This document shows positions 1 through 10,309 of a DNA stretch of 64,000 nt, in pieces. The stretch lies in NCBI GenBank assembly GCA_949289265.1, contig CASENE010000094.1:1-64000 (forward strand). Direction: 5' to 3'. Made by a program: the position numbers and the translations under genes. A model generated the notes under the pieces. That model was not told the DNA's origin. It was given only the letters and a program-made list of their open reading frames with translations, and made no database searches. Every line of letters begins with the position of its first letter. Within the stretch, counting starts at the first letter, position 1. This stretch comes from an uncultured Bacteroides sp. (GTDB taxonomy: Bacteria > Bacteroidota > Bacteroidia > Bacteroidales > Bacteroidaceae).

Positions 1-2021
1 AAGCAGGCATATTGCTTGCTGAAGTAGCGTGCACTGGCCCATACGCGGAACTTCTTCCACTGGTAGCTCGGGTCGATTTCTATCAGCACCTTGGACACGC
101 CGCGCACCGTCTTGCCTGTGTAGCCGAAGTTCTGGTCGAAGAGTGTGAAGTCGAAGCTGCCATACTTGGGGTTTTGCAGCGTCAGCAGGAAGTGTAGCAG
201 GAAGCCTTTGAACGGTTTGTAGTTGACGTCGGTGGTCCAGCCTAGGGTGTGTACATCGTAGTTCACGGTGGCGCGGGCTATTTCAGTAACATTCTGCGGG
301 TTCTCAAAGTTGCCGGCAAACGAGTAGTTGGTACGTTTGATGTAGTTCAGCTTAGACGTTACGCTGATTTTCGGGTGGTTGTAATATACGCCGAAAGAGT
401 AGGCCTGCGTCTGGCTTTGTTTTACTTGCGGGTCGTTGGCTTGTGCATAAGAACTCAGGTTGCCGCCTACCTCGGCATAGAGAACGTCTGCGGTGAACCC
501 TCCCCGGTTGAAGGCGTTCCAGATGAAGTTGGCTGTGCCGCTCTTGTTGAGCCAGTTCTTAATCAGTTTTTGCCTGCCGAGCAAGACGTTTGCCCCGTCT
601 TCATTTTTGCCGCGGACACTTTTCGGGGCCCACCAGCCGTTGATGTGTTGCAATTCGAGGCGAGCGCCCAAGTCCAGTGTCAGCCGGCGGGCCATTTGCC
701 ACCTGTCGGTGATGTAGATGGCGTTCTTGCTGTCTATACCATCATAATATTGGATGGCGCTATTGGGATTCTCGCAGCCGTATGCGTTGCTGGAGTTTAC
801 CCATTGGCCGTTCACCAAGGTCTGGTGAACCAAGGCTGTGGGGTTTTCTTCAATGGTCATGTAGGTGCCGTACACGGAGCGGAAGGCATCGCGAGCGTCC
901 AGCACATTGGCACTATAGCCCAACGTCCAGCTGTGGTATTTGTGGGTTTTAGACAACTCCAAGCGTGCAAACGCTCCCAGTTTGCCCCATTTGTTGGCTA
1001 CGGCCATCTGTCCTTTTTGCACATAACCGTTATATACGAGTTCCGGACTTTCGCGGTAGACATAGCGGTTTTCTGTTCCCTGGCTTTCCGTGCTGAAGAT
1101 GGTACCCAGGTTGGGATTCCAGAAGCCGGATTCGGCGTAGTGCAACCGTGCCGTGTAGTCCAGCTTCATGCCGTTGTCAAACAGGTGGTCGCCCAAGATG
1201 TCAATGACGTGGGAGGTAGACCCTGTCTCCTTCATCAGGTCCCAAGCCAGTTGTTTGCCCGTCCAGATGTCTTGCGGATAGGCCATGCCCGATTGCTCGA
1301 TGTAGGAAGTGGTTCCTATCGGCAGTTTGTTGTATTCGCTGACCGTTCCGTCTTTATGATAGATGTAGGGGTTTTGGTTTAAACTGTTGGAGCCTTGCGA
1401 ATTGGCAAACTTGTACTGGATGCCGATTTGCCCTTTTGCATACTTCTTGTTCAGGAAGCCACGTACTATCTGGGTCTTGTCAAGAAAGCGGCTGAACTGC
1501 GCGCGCATGCTGGTGGGGTCGTAGTTGAGGAATGCGCTGAGCTGGTATTCAAACCCGTTCTTAATGGGGCCGGCCAGCTTGACATTGGCGCGTAGCAGGC
1601 CGAAGCTGTTTGTCTGGAAGCCGACTGCCCCGTTGAATTTGGAAGCTCCCCTGCCTGCATCCGTGCTCATGGATACGCCGATGCTGCCGTTGTAAATGGC
1701 TGTCTTGTAGATGTTCATGGAGCGGACTTTCGCGAAGCTTCCGTCTTGCCTCCATACGCGGTTAGCCATTAGTGATTGGGTGTCGTAGGTAACCGGAATG
1801 CCATTTTCCAGGATGGCAGTTCCGGCAATGTCGGAAGGAAGGCCGATGTTGATTTCTCGGGGGCCGTTGTCCGACGAAGCGTTGAGCAGCATGCTTTGTG
1901 CCTGCTGGTCGTTCTCAGTGGTCGTGGTGCTGTTTTTCTCTTGTTGTTTTTCTTGGGCATTCATGCTGATAGGAATGCATAATGTCAGGAAAAAGGTAAC
2001 TGTGGCAAATAATTTCTTCAT
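1..2021 (-). CDS. TonB-dependent outer-membrane receptor, 3' end outside window
   Basis: Reading from the ATG at 2021 toward position 1 gives about 673 codons without a stop, so the C-terminus lies beyond the window. The N-terminus is a signal peptide (MKKLFATVTFF..., cleavage near NAQ). A plug-like region follows (INIGLPSDIAGTAI, then SVSMSTDAGRG-like repeats) and then long alternating Tyr/Asn/Trp-rich strands typical of a 22-strand TonB-dependent barrel. I see no N-terminal carboxypeptidase-regulatory domain as in SusC. It starts 61 bp downstream of the sulfatase stop on the same strand, so the two are probably co-transcribed and the receptor may import the desulfated product. No SusD partner is visible inside the window. 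The start is chosen for the signal peptide; base composition is less GC-rich than most of the window. Confidence 0.8.
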   Translation of the reverse strand, partial: MKKLFATVTFFLTLCIPISMNAQEKQQEKNSTTTTENDQQAQSMLLNASSDNGPREINIGLPSDIAGTAILENGIPVTYDTQSLMANRVWRQDGSFAKVRSMNIYKTAIYNGSIGVSMSTDAGRGASKFNGAVGFQTNSFGLLRANVKLAGPIKNGFEYQLSAFLNYDPTSMRAQFSRFLDKTQIVRGFLNKKYAKGQIGIQYKFANSQGSNSLNQNPYIYHKDGTVSEYNKLPIGTTSYIEQSGMAYPQDIWTGKQLAWDLMKETGSTSHVIDILGDHLFDNGMKLDYTARLHYAESGFWNPNLGTIFSTESQGTENRYVYRESPELVYNGYVQKGQMAVANKWGKLGAFARLELSKTHKYHSWTLGYSANVLDARDAFRSVYGTYMTIEENPTALVHQTLVNGQWVNSSNAYGCENPNSAIQYYDGIDSKNAIYITDRWQMARRLTLDLGARLELQHINGWWAPKSVRGKNEDGANVLLGRQKLIKNWLNKSGTANFIWNAFNRGGFTADVLYAEVGGNLSSYAQANDPQVKQSQTQAYSFGVYYNHPKISVTSKLNYIKRTNYSFAGNFENPQNVTEIARATVNYDVHTLGWTTDVNYKPFKGFLLHFLLTLQNPKYGSFDFTLFDQNFGYTGKTVRGVSKVLIEIDPSYQWKKFRVWASARYFSKQYAC

Positions 2022-2082
2022 AATAATTAGTTATAAAGTGAAATGAAATCGGATGTTTCAGATAAGATTGATGATATCATGT

Positions 2083-3567
2083 TTAGAAGATGGAGCCTCC
2101 TCCTTTTTGGAATTTCTCCTTGGCTTCATAGTATTCCAGCTGTGCTTCGCCGTTCTTCGACTTGGGGCCGATGCCGTTCTTCTTGGCGTTGAGCACAGCG
2201 TCGAGGCGTTGCTGGTCGGTCAGTTGGTCGGTGGCCATTTCCCATTGAAAGATAGCCTTGTCGGCAATGACATGCGTCTGCTTTAGGGAGTCCATCTTGG
2301 CAGCAAGCATGCGCACTATTTCCGGGTGCTTGTCTTTCAGGTTCACCTGTTCGCCTATGTCTTCACGCAGGTTGATGAGCAGGGTGTCGTGGGCAGGCAC
2401 GTCGGTCTGCCAGTAGTTGCCTTTTTTGAAGGGCTCGGGCAGCTTCAGCTTCCAGTCGCCCGAGCGGTAGGCTTCCAGCTTCATGGCGGTGATGTAGGCG
2501 AAGTCTTGGTTGGCGCGATGGCCGGTGTTCAGCAGCACGGGCAGGATGTTTTGCCCGTCGATGGGGCGGTCGGTGGGAATTTTGCCGCCGGTCAGCGTGG
2601 CGAAGGTCACAAACCAGTCGCCCATGAAGGCTACGCTCTTTTCCACCTGCCCGGGCTTGATGTGGCCTTTCCAGCGCACTATCATGGGCACGCGCTGTCC
2701 GCCGTCCCAAGTAGTCCCCTTACCGCGGTAGAGCGGGAGGGCGCAACCGGCGTTAGGTCCTTCGGAGAGCCAGGGGCCGTTGTCGCTGGAGAAGGCGATG
2801 ATGGTGTTCTCGTCCAGGCCCAGTTCTTTCACTTTCTTCAGGATTTCGCCCACGCCCCAGTCTAGTTCCATGATGACGTCGCCATACAGGCCGTTCTTCG
2901 ACTTGCCTTTGAAGCGTGGCGAGGCGGCAATGGGCACGTGGGGCATGTGGTAGGCCACGTAGCAGAAGAAGACTTCGCCCGCGCGGCTTTTGCGCTCTAT
3001 GTAGTCCAGCGCCTTGTTGGTGATGGTGATAGTGGCGGAATCTTTGCAGGCAGGAGTGTCTTGCCAGGTGTCGCTGTCCACATAGTGGAAGGGCGGGTTG
3101 TCTATGGAGCTGACCGTGCCGAAGAATTCGTCGAAGCCCTGGCGTTTGGGCAGGTACTGGTAGTCGGTGCCCAGGTGCCACTTGCCGAAGAGGGCGGTGC
3201 CGTAGCCCTCGGCGCGCAGCATCTCGGCCATGGTGATTTCTTCGGGACTCATGCCCGTGAAGCTGTGGGGGAAGAACACGTGGCGGATGCCCATGCGCGA
3301 GGGGTAGCGCCCCGTCATAAGGCACGCATGCGAGGGGGTGGATACCGGCGCGCCGGAGTAGAAGTCGGTGAAGCGCATGCCTTCTTCGGCCATGCGGTCG
3401 AGGTTGGGAGTCTCGTTCACGGGAGAACCATAGCAGGCCAGGTCGGAGTAACCCATGTCGTCTGCATAGATAAAGATGATGTTGGGCTTTTCGTGCTGTT
3501 GCGCCAACGCGGGGACGGCTGTCATAGCCAGGCAACCGCCCGCCATCAACTTTCGGAATACACTCAT
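2083..3567 (-). CDS. Secreted S1-family (Ser-type) sulfatase
   Basis: A 494-residue arylsulfatase-fold enzyme that hydrolyses sulfate esters, probably on a host or algal glycan, in the periplasm or at the cell surface. Visible features are a signal peptide (cleavage near ALAQQ), the metal-binding YADDMGY motif (Asp36/Asp37), a formylglycine motif region S76-T-P-S-H80 followed by ACLMTGRYPSR, and the metal-ligand motif SSDNGPW near residue 275. The modified residue would be Ser76, the type oxidised by anaerobic sulfatase-maturating enzymes; such an enzyme is encoded at 42231-43478. The Arg normal at the fifth position of the C/S-x-P-S-R core is His here, which is unusual. The gene heads a transcript that continues into the TonB receptor. 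The exact substrate subfamily cannot be assigned by eye. Confidence 0.9.
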   Translation of the reverse strand: MSVFRKLMAGGCLAMTAVPALAQQHEKPNIIFIYADDMGYSDLACYGSPVNETPNLDRMAEEGMRFTDFYSGAPVSTPSHACLMTGRYPSRMGIRHVFFPHSFTGMSPEEITMAEMLRAEGYGTALFGKWHLGTDYQYLPKRQGFDEFFGTVSSIDNPPFHYVDSDTWQDTPACKDSATITITNKALDYIERKSRAGEVFFCYVAYHMPHVPIAASPRFKGKSKNGLYGDVIMELDWGVGEILKKVKELGLDENTIIAFSSDNGPWLSEGPNAGCALPLYRGKGTTWDGGQRVPMIVRWKGHIKPGQVEKSVAFMGDWFVTFATLTGGKIPTDRPIDGQNILPVLLNTGHRANQDFAYITAMKLEAYRSGDWKLKLPEPFKKGNYWQTDVPAHDTLLINLREDIGEQVNLKDKHPEIVRMLAAKMDSLKQTHVIADKAIFQWEMATDQLTDQQRLDAVLNAKKNGIGPKSKNGEAQLEYYEAKEKFQKGGGSIF

Positions 3568-3611
3568 AAGTCTTAATTTTTAGGTAATGTTTGTTAGGTT
3601 TTCAACGGCAG

Positions 3612-3619
3612 CAAAGGTA
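3612..3619 (-). promoter_or_regulatory. Bacteroidetes -7 element for the sulfatase gene
   Basis: TACCTTTG on the minus strand, 45 bp upstream of the sulfatase ATG, matches the TAnnTTTG -7 consensus of Bacteroidetes sigma-ABfr promoters. No TTG at the expected -33 distance is visible, so only half the promoter is supported. Between here and the GH3 start (3568-4121) the plus strand also has a TATCTTTG at 3758-3765, a possible distant promoter for the GH3 gene. Confidence 0.55.
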
Positions 3620-3828
3620 GGCGATAACGGCGGTAAAAGGGCGTGTTTTGCAGCAAACGGCTTTTGCAATGGTGCAAAATGGCTTTTGTTTCCGTGCAAT
3701 CTTTTATGATTTTGCGTAAAAAGCCTTTTCAATAGGCTGTAAGTCTGCCGGTATGCTTATCTTTGCCCTGTCTGACGGGGAGGAGTAGCTCGCAGTTGTG
3801 ACGGAAGATAGAGAAATGGGAATTTAGT

Positions 3829-4081
3829 TTAGTGATGAGTGGTTAGTGATAAGTGATTAATACGTGCAATAAGGAGGTGGTAACTGATTCCCCTCCTCCG
3901 GGGAGGAGGGGTGGCACGAAGTGACGGGGTGGTAGCGAATAACTACTTAATTCATAGAATATTTTTTCCTACCACCTCCCCCTTCGGCTCCCCCGTTATC
4001 GGGGGAGGACAACCTCCCCGGAGGAGGAGAATTCAGTTTCCACAGCGTATTAATCACTAATCACTAAACGCTAAACACTAA
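3829..4081. repeat. Imperfect palindromic, MITE-like intergenic element
   Basis: The outer 36 bp at 3829-3864 and the reverse complement of 4046-4081 agree at 31 of 36 positions (both end in GTGATTAATACG). Inside them, a GC-rich block (CCCCTCCTCCGGGGAGG, about 3890) is mirrored by CTCCTCCTCCGGGGAGG-like sequence near 4015-4030, and GGGGTGGTAG near 3926 by CTACCACCTCCC near 3969. The centre is AT-rich (TTAATTCATAGAATA). There is no ORF inside and no clear target-site duplication. It lies between the divergent sulfatase and GH3 genes, and may be part of the GH3 leader if the promoter at 3758 is used. A weak -7-like TACCTTTA follows at 4098. Confidence 0.7.
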
Positions 4082-4121
4082 CAGATAAATCATCATTTAC
4101 CTTTAAATAAATCATTCAACA

Positions 4122-6449
4122 ATGAAGAAACAACTCATTTCGGCGGCAGCCCTTGCCGCTACCCTTTGCGCCTGCGGGCCCAGTGCCCCGCAGCTGGGCC
4201 AGGCTCCCCTTGAGGACGTCATCGGCGCCATGACACTGGAAGAGAAAGCACACTTGGTTGTTGGCACCGGCATGGCCGGCTTCTCCGGCGACAGCGCCGT
4301 CATCGGCGAAACACGCAACATCGTGCCCGGCGCAGCCGGAACCACCTATCCCATCGAACGCCTGGGCATCCCCGCTGTGGTGCTGGCCGACGGTCCTGCC
4401 GGCCTGCGCATCAATCCCACGCGCGAGGGCGACACGGCCACGTATTATTGCACGCACTTCCCCATCGGCACGCTGTTGGCTTCGACGTGGAACACCGACC
4501 TGGTGGAGAACGTGGGCAAGGCCATCGGTAACGAGGTGCTGGAGTATGGCGCCGACGTCCTCTTGGCTCCGGCCCTCAATATCCACCGCAACCCGCTGTG
4601 CGGCCGTAACTTCGAGTACTATTCCGAAGACCCCGTGGTGAGCGGAAAGATTGCGGCCGCCTACGTGCGTGGCGTGCAGAGCAACGGTGTGGGCACCAGC
4701 ATCAAGCACTTCGCCGTGAACAACCAGGAGACCAACCGCATGGGCAACGATGCCCGCGTGTCGCAGCGCGCCCTGCGCGAAATCTACCTCAAGGGCTTTG
4801 AAATCGCCGTGAAAGAAGGCAAGCCCTGGACGGTGATGTCGTCCTACAACTACCTGAACGGCATCTATACCTCCGAGAATCCCGAACTGCTCACCACGCT
4901 GCTGCGCGACGAGTGGGGCTTCGGCGGCATGGTGATGACCGACTGGTTTGGCGGCAAGGACGCCGTGGCGCAGATGAAGGCCGGCAACGACATGCTGCAG
5001 CCGGGCACCGACAAGCAGTATCAGGCTATCGTGGACGGCGTGAACTCCGGCGCGCTGGATGTCAAGGTGCTGGACACGAACGTGAAGCGCATCCTCGAAA
5101 TGATTATGCAGACGCCTAAGTTCAAAGGGTATGAATACAGCAACAAGCCCGACCTCAAGGCTCATGCCGAAGTGACCCGCCAGTCGGCCACCGAGGGCAT
5201 GGTGCTGCTCAAGAACCAAGGCAACGCGCTTCCCCTGGCCAAGGGCGTGAAGAACATCGCCCTCTTCGGCTGCACGTCGTATGACTTCACCGCCGGCGGC
5301 ACAGGCTCGGGCAACGTGAACCATGCCTACGTCGTATCGCTGGTGGACGGCCTGAAGAATGTGGGCTACGTAGTGGACGAGGGTCTGAAGGGCGTGTATG
5401 AGAAATACATCCAAGCCGAGAAAGACCGCATCGCCAAGGAGAAAAAGAGCTGGTTCATGCCCGACGAGCGTCCCGCCGAAATGCCTGTGACGGCTGCCCA
5501 AATCCAGGAGCAAGTGGCCAAAAACGACGTGGCCCTCGTCACCATCGGCCGTACCTCGGGCGAGTTCCTCGACCGCAAGCTGGCCGACTTCAACCTGAGC
5601 AAGGAAGAAAAGCAGCTGCTGCAGAACGTGACCCGCGCCTTCCACGCTGCCGGCAAGAAGGTGGTAGTGGTGATGAACATCGGCGGCGTCATCGAGACCG
5701 CTTCGTGGAAGAATCTGCCCGATGCCATCCTCTGCGCCTGGCAGGCCGGACAGGAAGGCGGCAACAGCGTGGCCGACGTGCTGAGCGGCAAGGCTTCGCC
5801 CAGCGGCAAGCTGCCCATGACCTTCCCCGTGAAGTTTGAAGATGCCGCTTCGTCGGCCAACTTCCCCGTAGACCTGGAGGCCAACATCGACATCACCAAC
5901 AAGGAAGCCCAGAAGGGCAACGTGGAGAACGTGGACTATACCGACTACGAGGAAGACGTCTTCGTGGGCTACCGCTACTTCGACAGCTTCAACAAACAGG
6001 TGTCCTATCCCTTCGGCTACGGCCTGAGCTACACCACGTTTGAATACACCAACCCCGCCATCGTGGCCAACGGTACGTCTTACACCGTGCGCGTCGACGT
6101 GACCAACACCGGCAAGGTGCCCGGCAAGGAAGTTGTACAGCTCTACGTTTCCGCCCCCGGTGCCGCCAAGGCCGACAAGCCCGAGAAGGAACTGAAGGCC
6201 TTCGCCAAGACCGCCGAGCTGAAACCCGGCGAGACGGTGAACGTCACTCTTACGGTCAATGCCGCCGACCTGGCTTCGTTCGACGCCGCCACTTCGTCGT
6301 GGACGGTGGCCGAGGGCCAGTACAAGTTCCTGGTGGGCGCCTCGTCGCGCGACATCAAGGCAACGCTCAAGGCCGACGTGGCTGCTTCGTCCACGAAAGT
6401 GAACGACATCCTCAAGCCCCAGGTGGAGCTGAGCTTGCTGAAACGATAA
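4122..6449 (+). CDS. GH3 family beta-glucosidase (lipoprotein)
   Basis: A 775-residue glycoside hydrolase family 3 enzyme expected to remove non-reducing terminal beta-linked sugars. It has a lipoprotein-type signal (LCAC, Cys18), the GH3 N-terminal barrel with the KHFAVNNQE motif, and the nucleophile in VMTDWFGG (Asp274, codon at 4941). Then come the alpha/beta sandwich domain (LLKNQGNALPLA, GQEGGNSVADVLSG) and a C-terminal fibronectin III-like domain ([33 protein letters not shown]). Length and order are typical for the family. It is followed by a 22-bp repeat array and a second GH3 gene on the same strand; the two enzymes are not close copies. No susC/D lies beside it. Beta-glucosidase activity is a family-level inference; xylosidase activity is possible. 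Confidence 0.92.
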   Translation: MKKQLISAAALAATLCACGPSAPQLGQAPLEDVIGAMTLEEKAHLVVGTGMAGFSGDSAVIGETRNIVPGAAGTTYPIERLGIPAVVLADGPAGLRINPTREGDTATYYCTHFPIGTLLASTWNTDLVENVGKAIGNEVLEYGADVLLAPALNIHRNPLCGRNFEYYSEDPVVSGKIAAAYVRGVQSNGVGTSIKHFAVNNQETNRMGNDARVSQRALREIYLKGFEIAVKEGKPWTVMSSYNYLNGIYTSENPELLTTLLRDEWGFGGMVMTDWFGGKDAVAQMKAGNDMLQPGTDKQYQAIVDGVNSGALDVKVLDTNVKRILEMIMQTPKFKGYEYSNKPDLKAHAEVTRQSATEGMVLLKNQGNALPLAKGVKNIALFGCTSYDFTAGGTGSGNVNHAYVVSLVDGLKNVGYVVDEGLKGVYEKYIQAEKDRIAKEKKSWFMPDERPAEMPVTAAQIQEQVAKNDVALVTIGRTSGEFLDRKLADFNLSKEEKQLLQNVTRAFHAAGKKVVVVMNIGGVIETASWKNLPDAILCAWQAGQEGGNSVADVLSGKASPSGKLPMTFPVKFEDAASSANFPVDLEANIDITNKEAQKGNVENVDYTDYEEDVFVGYRYFDSFNKQVSYPFGYGLSYTTFEYTNPAIVANGTSYTVRVDVTNTGKVPGKEVVQLYVSAPGAAKADKPEKELKAFAKTAELKPGETVNVTLTVNAADLASFDAATSSWTVAEGQYKFLVGASSRDIKATLKADVAASSTKVNDILKPQVELSLLKR

Positions 6450-6478
6450 GTGCTGTAAAACAACGGATAGTGGCGTAC

Positions 6479-6562
6479 CACTCCCAGCCGGCTGGGGTTA
6501 TAGTCCCAGCGAGCGGGCGTTATAGTTCCAGCGAACTGGCATTATAATCCCGGCAGAAGGGA
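6479..6562. repeat. 22-bp repeat array, family A (three units plus a partial)
   Basis: Three consecutive 22-bp units start at 6497, 6519 and 6541, each beginning GTTATA or ATTATA and carrying a C-run and a G-run, as in CCCAGCGAGCGGG. A partial copy (CCCAGCCGGCTGGGG) precedes them. The array lies between two co-directional GH3 genes. The rest of 6450-6792 holds only GC-rich sequence and the promoter at 6732. Confidence 0.85.
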
Positions 6563-6731
6563 GATGGGATGCCCGATTCCGGAAGACAGGAGACGCGGAT
6601 GACGCGGCGGTGACCGCTGTCCGGCAGGATTCGGCAAGTGCCCCTGCCGGACAAAGGCTTTCGCCCGTCGTCCGCGTCTCTTTTTGGGGTATAAAATGTT
6701 GCACCCTGTTCGTCTTGTCGAATAAAAGTGA

Positions 6732-6739
6732 TATATTTG
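6732..6739 (+). promoter_or_regulatory. -7 element for the second GH3 gene
   Basis: TATATTTG matches TAnnTTTG and lies 53 bp before the chosen ATG. At the -33 position there is TTC rather than TTG. The context (TTTGCCCCACGAACTT) is nearly identical to that of the mtnN promoter at 12950. Confidence 0.6.
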
Positions 6740-6792
6740 CCCCACGAACTTACAACGAATCAAATCGGACACACCAAATGTTATTATATCGT

Positions 6793-9279
<2,487 letters not shown>

Positions 9280-9314
9280 CCCCTCCGCCGCCTGAGCGGA
9301 AACATGGATAGATA

Positions 9315-9363
9315 AGAAGAGAGCGCACGGTTGCGAAGGCCGATGCGCTCTCTTCTCGTTTTT
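9315..9363 (+). terminator. Rho-independent terminator after GH3
   Basis: A perfect 13-bp stem (AGAAGAGAGCGCA at 9315-9327 with TGCGCTCTCTTCT at 9344-9356), a 16-nt loop, then CGTTTTTT. It lies 35 bp after the GH3 stop. Confidence 0.85.
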
Positions 9364-9376
9364 TAGGGCCGAAAGG

Positions 9377-9407
9377 TTGCGTTTGAGAAACTTTGTGCCT
9401 ATTTTTG
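9377..9407 (+). promoter_or_regulatory. Bacteroidetes promoter for the HTH-S24 gene
   Basis: TTG at 9377-9379, 20 bp, then TATTTTTG at 9400-9407, a full match to the TTG/TAnnTTTG promoter; the ATG at 9460 is about 50 bp downstream. Confidence 0.75.
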
Positions 9408-9459
9408 TGGCAGAATACAGATTTGTTTTCGCCGATTGAACCAAACGACAAGGAAAAGT

Positions 9460-10194
9460 ATGCCAAACGAAAAGAAAGAAAACGCTCTGATGTTTAGCGT
9501 GACAGACATTGTGAACCGCGCCAAGCTGGTGAAGGGCTTCAAGAGAGACAGCGAGCTGGCCGCCTATCTGGGCGTGTCGCGTTCGACGTTGAGCAACTGG
9601 GTGACGCGCAACAGCATCGACTTCCCCCTGCTGCTGGGCCGTTTTGCCGAGGTGGACTATAACTGGCTGCTGACCGGCAACGGCTCGCCCCGCCGCCAGC
9701 AGCACGACTTTGTGGACAGCGACCTGGCTCAGGGCGAAGTGGAGCGCCTCCACTGTCCCCGTGCCCCCGAGCCTACGGACGACCGCAGCGTGCCTCTCTA
9801 CGACATTTCGGCCGCCGCCAACCTGAAGACCCTCCTCGAAGACCGCCCGCAATACGTCTTGGGCAAAATCGTCATTCCCAACATCCCCCTGTGCGACGGC
9901 GCAGTCTACGTCAGCGGCGACAGCATGTATCCCATCCTCAAGTCGGGCGACATCGTGGGCTTCCGCTCCATCCAGGACTTCCGCGACGTCATCTACGGCG
10001 AGATGTACCTTGTCTCCTTCCAGCGCGGCGGCGACGAATACCTGTCCGTGAAGTACGTCAACCGTTCCGACCAGCCCGACTCCATCAAGTTGGTCAGCTA
10101 CAACCCCCACCACGAGCCGCTGGACCTTCCGCTGTCGCAGGTCAACGCCATGGCCATCGTGAAGTTCTCCATCCGCAAGAACATGATGCGCTGA
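9460..10194 (+). CDS. HTH and S24 peptidase-like repressor protein
   Basis: A 244-residue protein that looks like a phage CI/LexA-type regulator. Residues about 10-65 form a CI-type helix-turn-helix (SELAAYLGVSRSTLSNW). Residues about 110-240 are an S24/LexA-like domain with SGDSMYPILKSGDIV; Ser155 and Lys198 (in LSVKYV) have the positions of the catalytic dyad. Such proteins repress target genes and are inactivated by RecA-stimulated self-cleavage, though some lost cleavage. The ATG at 9460 is preferred to an upstream TTG at 9436 because it follows the promoter closely. The gene stands alone, with its own promoter and no phage genes nearby, and converges on the YfhO gene with a repeat array between them. 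It could be a chromosomal stress regulator rather than a phage remnant. Confidence 0.85.
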   Translation: MPNEKKENALMFSVTDIVNRAKLVKGFKRDSELAAYLGVSRSTLSNWVTRNSIDFPLLLGRFAEVDYNWLLTGNGSPRRQQHDFVDSDLAQGEVERLHCPRAPEPTDDRSVPLYDISAAANLKTLLEDRPQYVLGKIVIPNIPLCDGAVYVSGDSMYPILKSGDIVGFRSIQDFRDVIYGEMYLVSFQRGGDEYLSVKYVNRSDQPDSIKLVSYNPHHEPLDLPLSQVNAMAIVKFSIRKNMMR

Positions 10195-10218
10195 GGGCGG
10201 GGGCATCCGGACGGGGCC

Positions 10219-10309
10219 AAAAAAACACCGCGGTGTTTCCGAAAAAAGACCACGGTGTTTTCAGAAAAAGACCGTGGTGTTTTCCGAAAAAGACCACGGT
10301 CTTTTTTTC
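10219..10309. repeat. 22-bp repeat array, family D, between convergent genes
   Basis: Four units start at 10220, 10242, 10265 and 10287, of 22-23 bp, alternating AAAAAGACC, CGGTGTTTT and CCG blocks. Dyads include ACACCGCGGTGT in the first unit and AAAAAGACCACGGTCTTTTT in the last. The last unit is a good bidirectional terminator and contains the stop codon of the YfhO gene (10308-10310). Confidence 0.85.
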
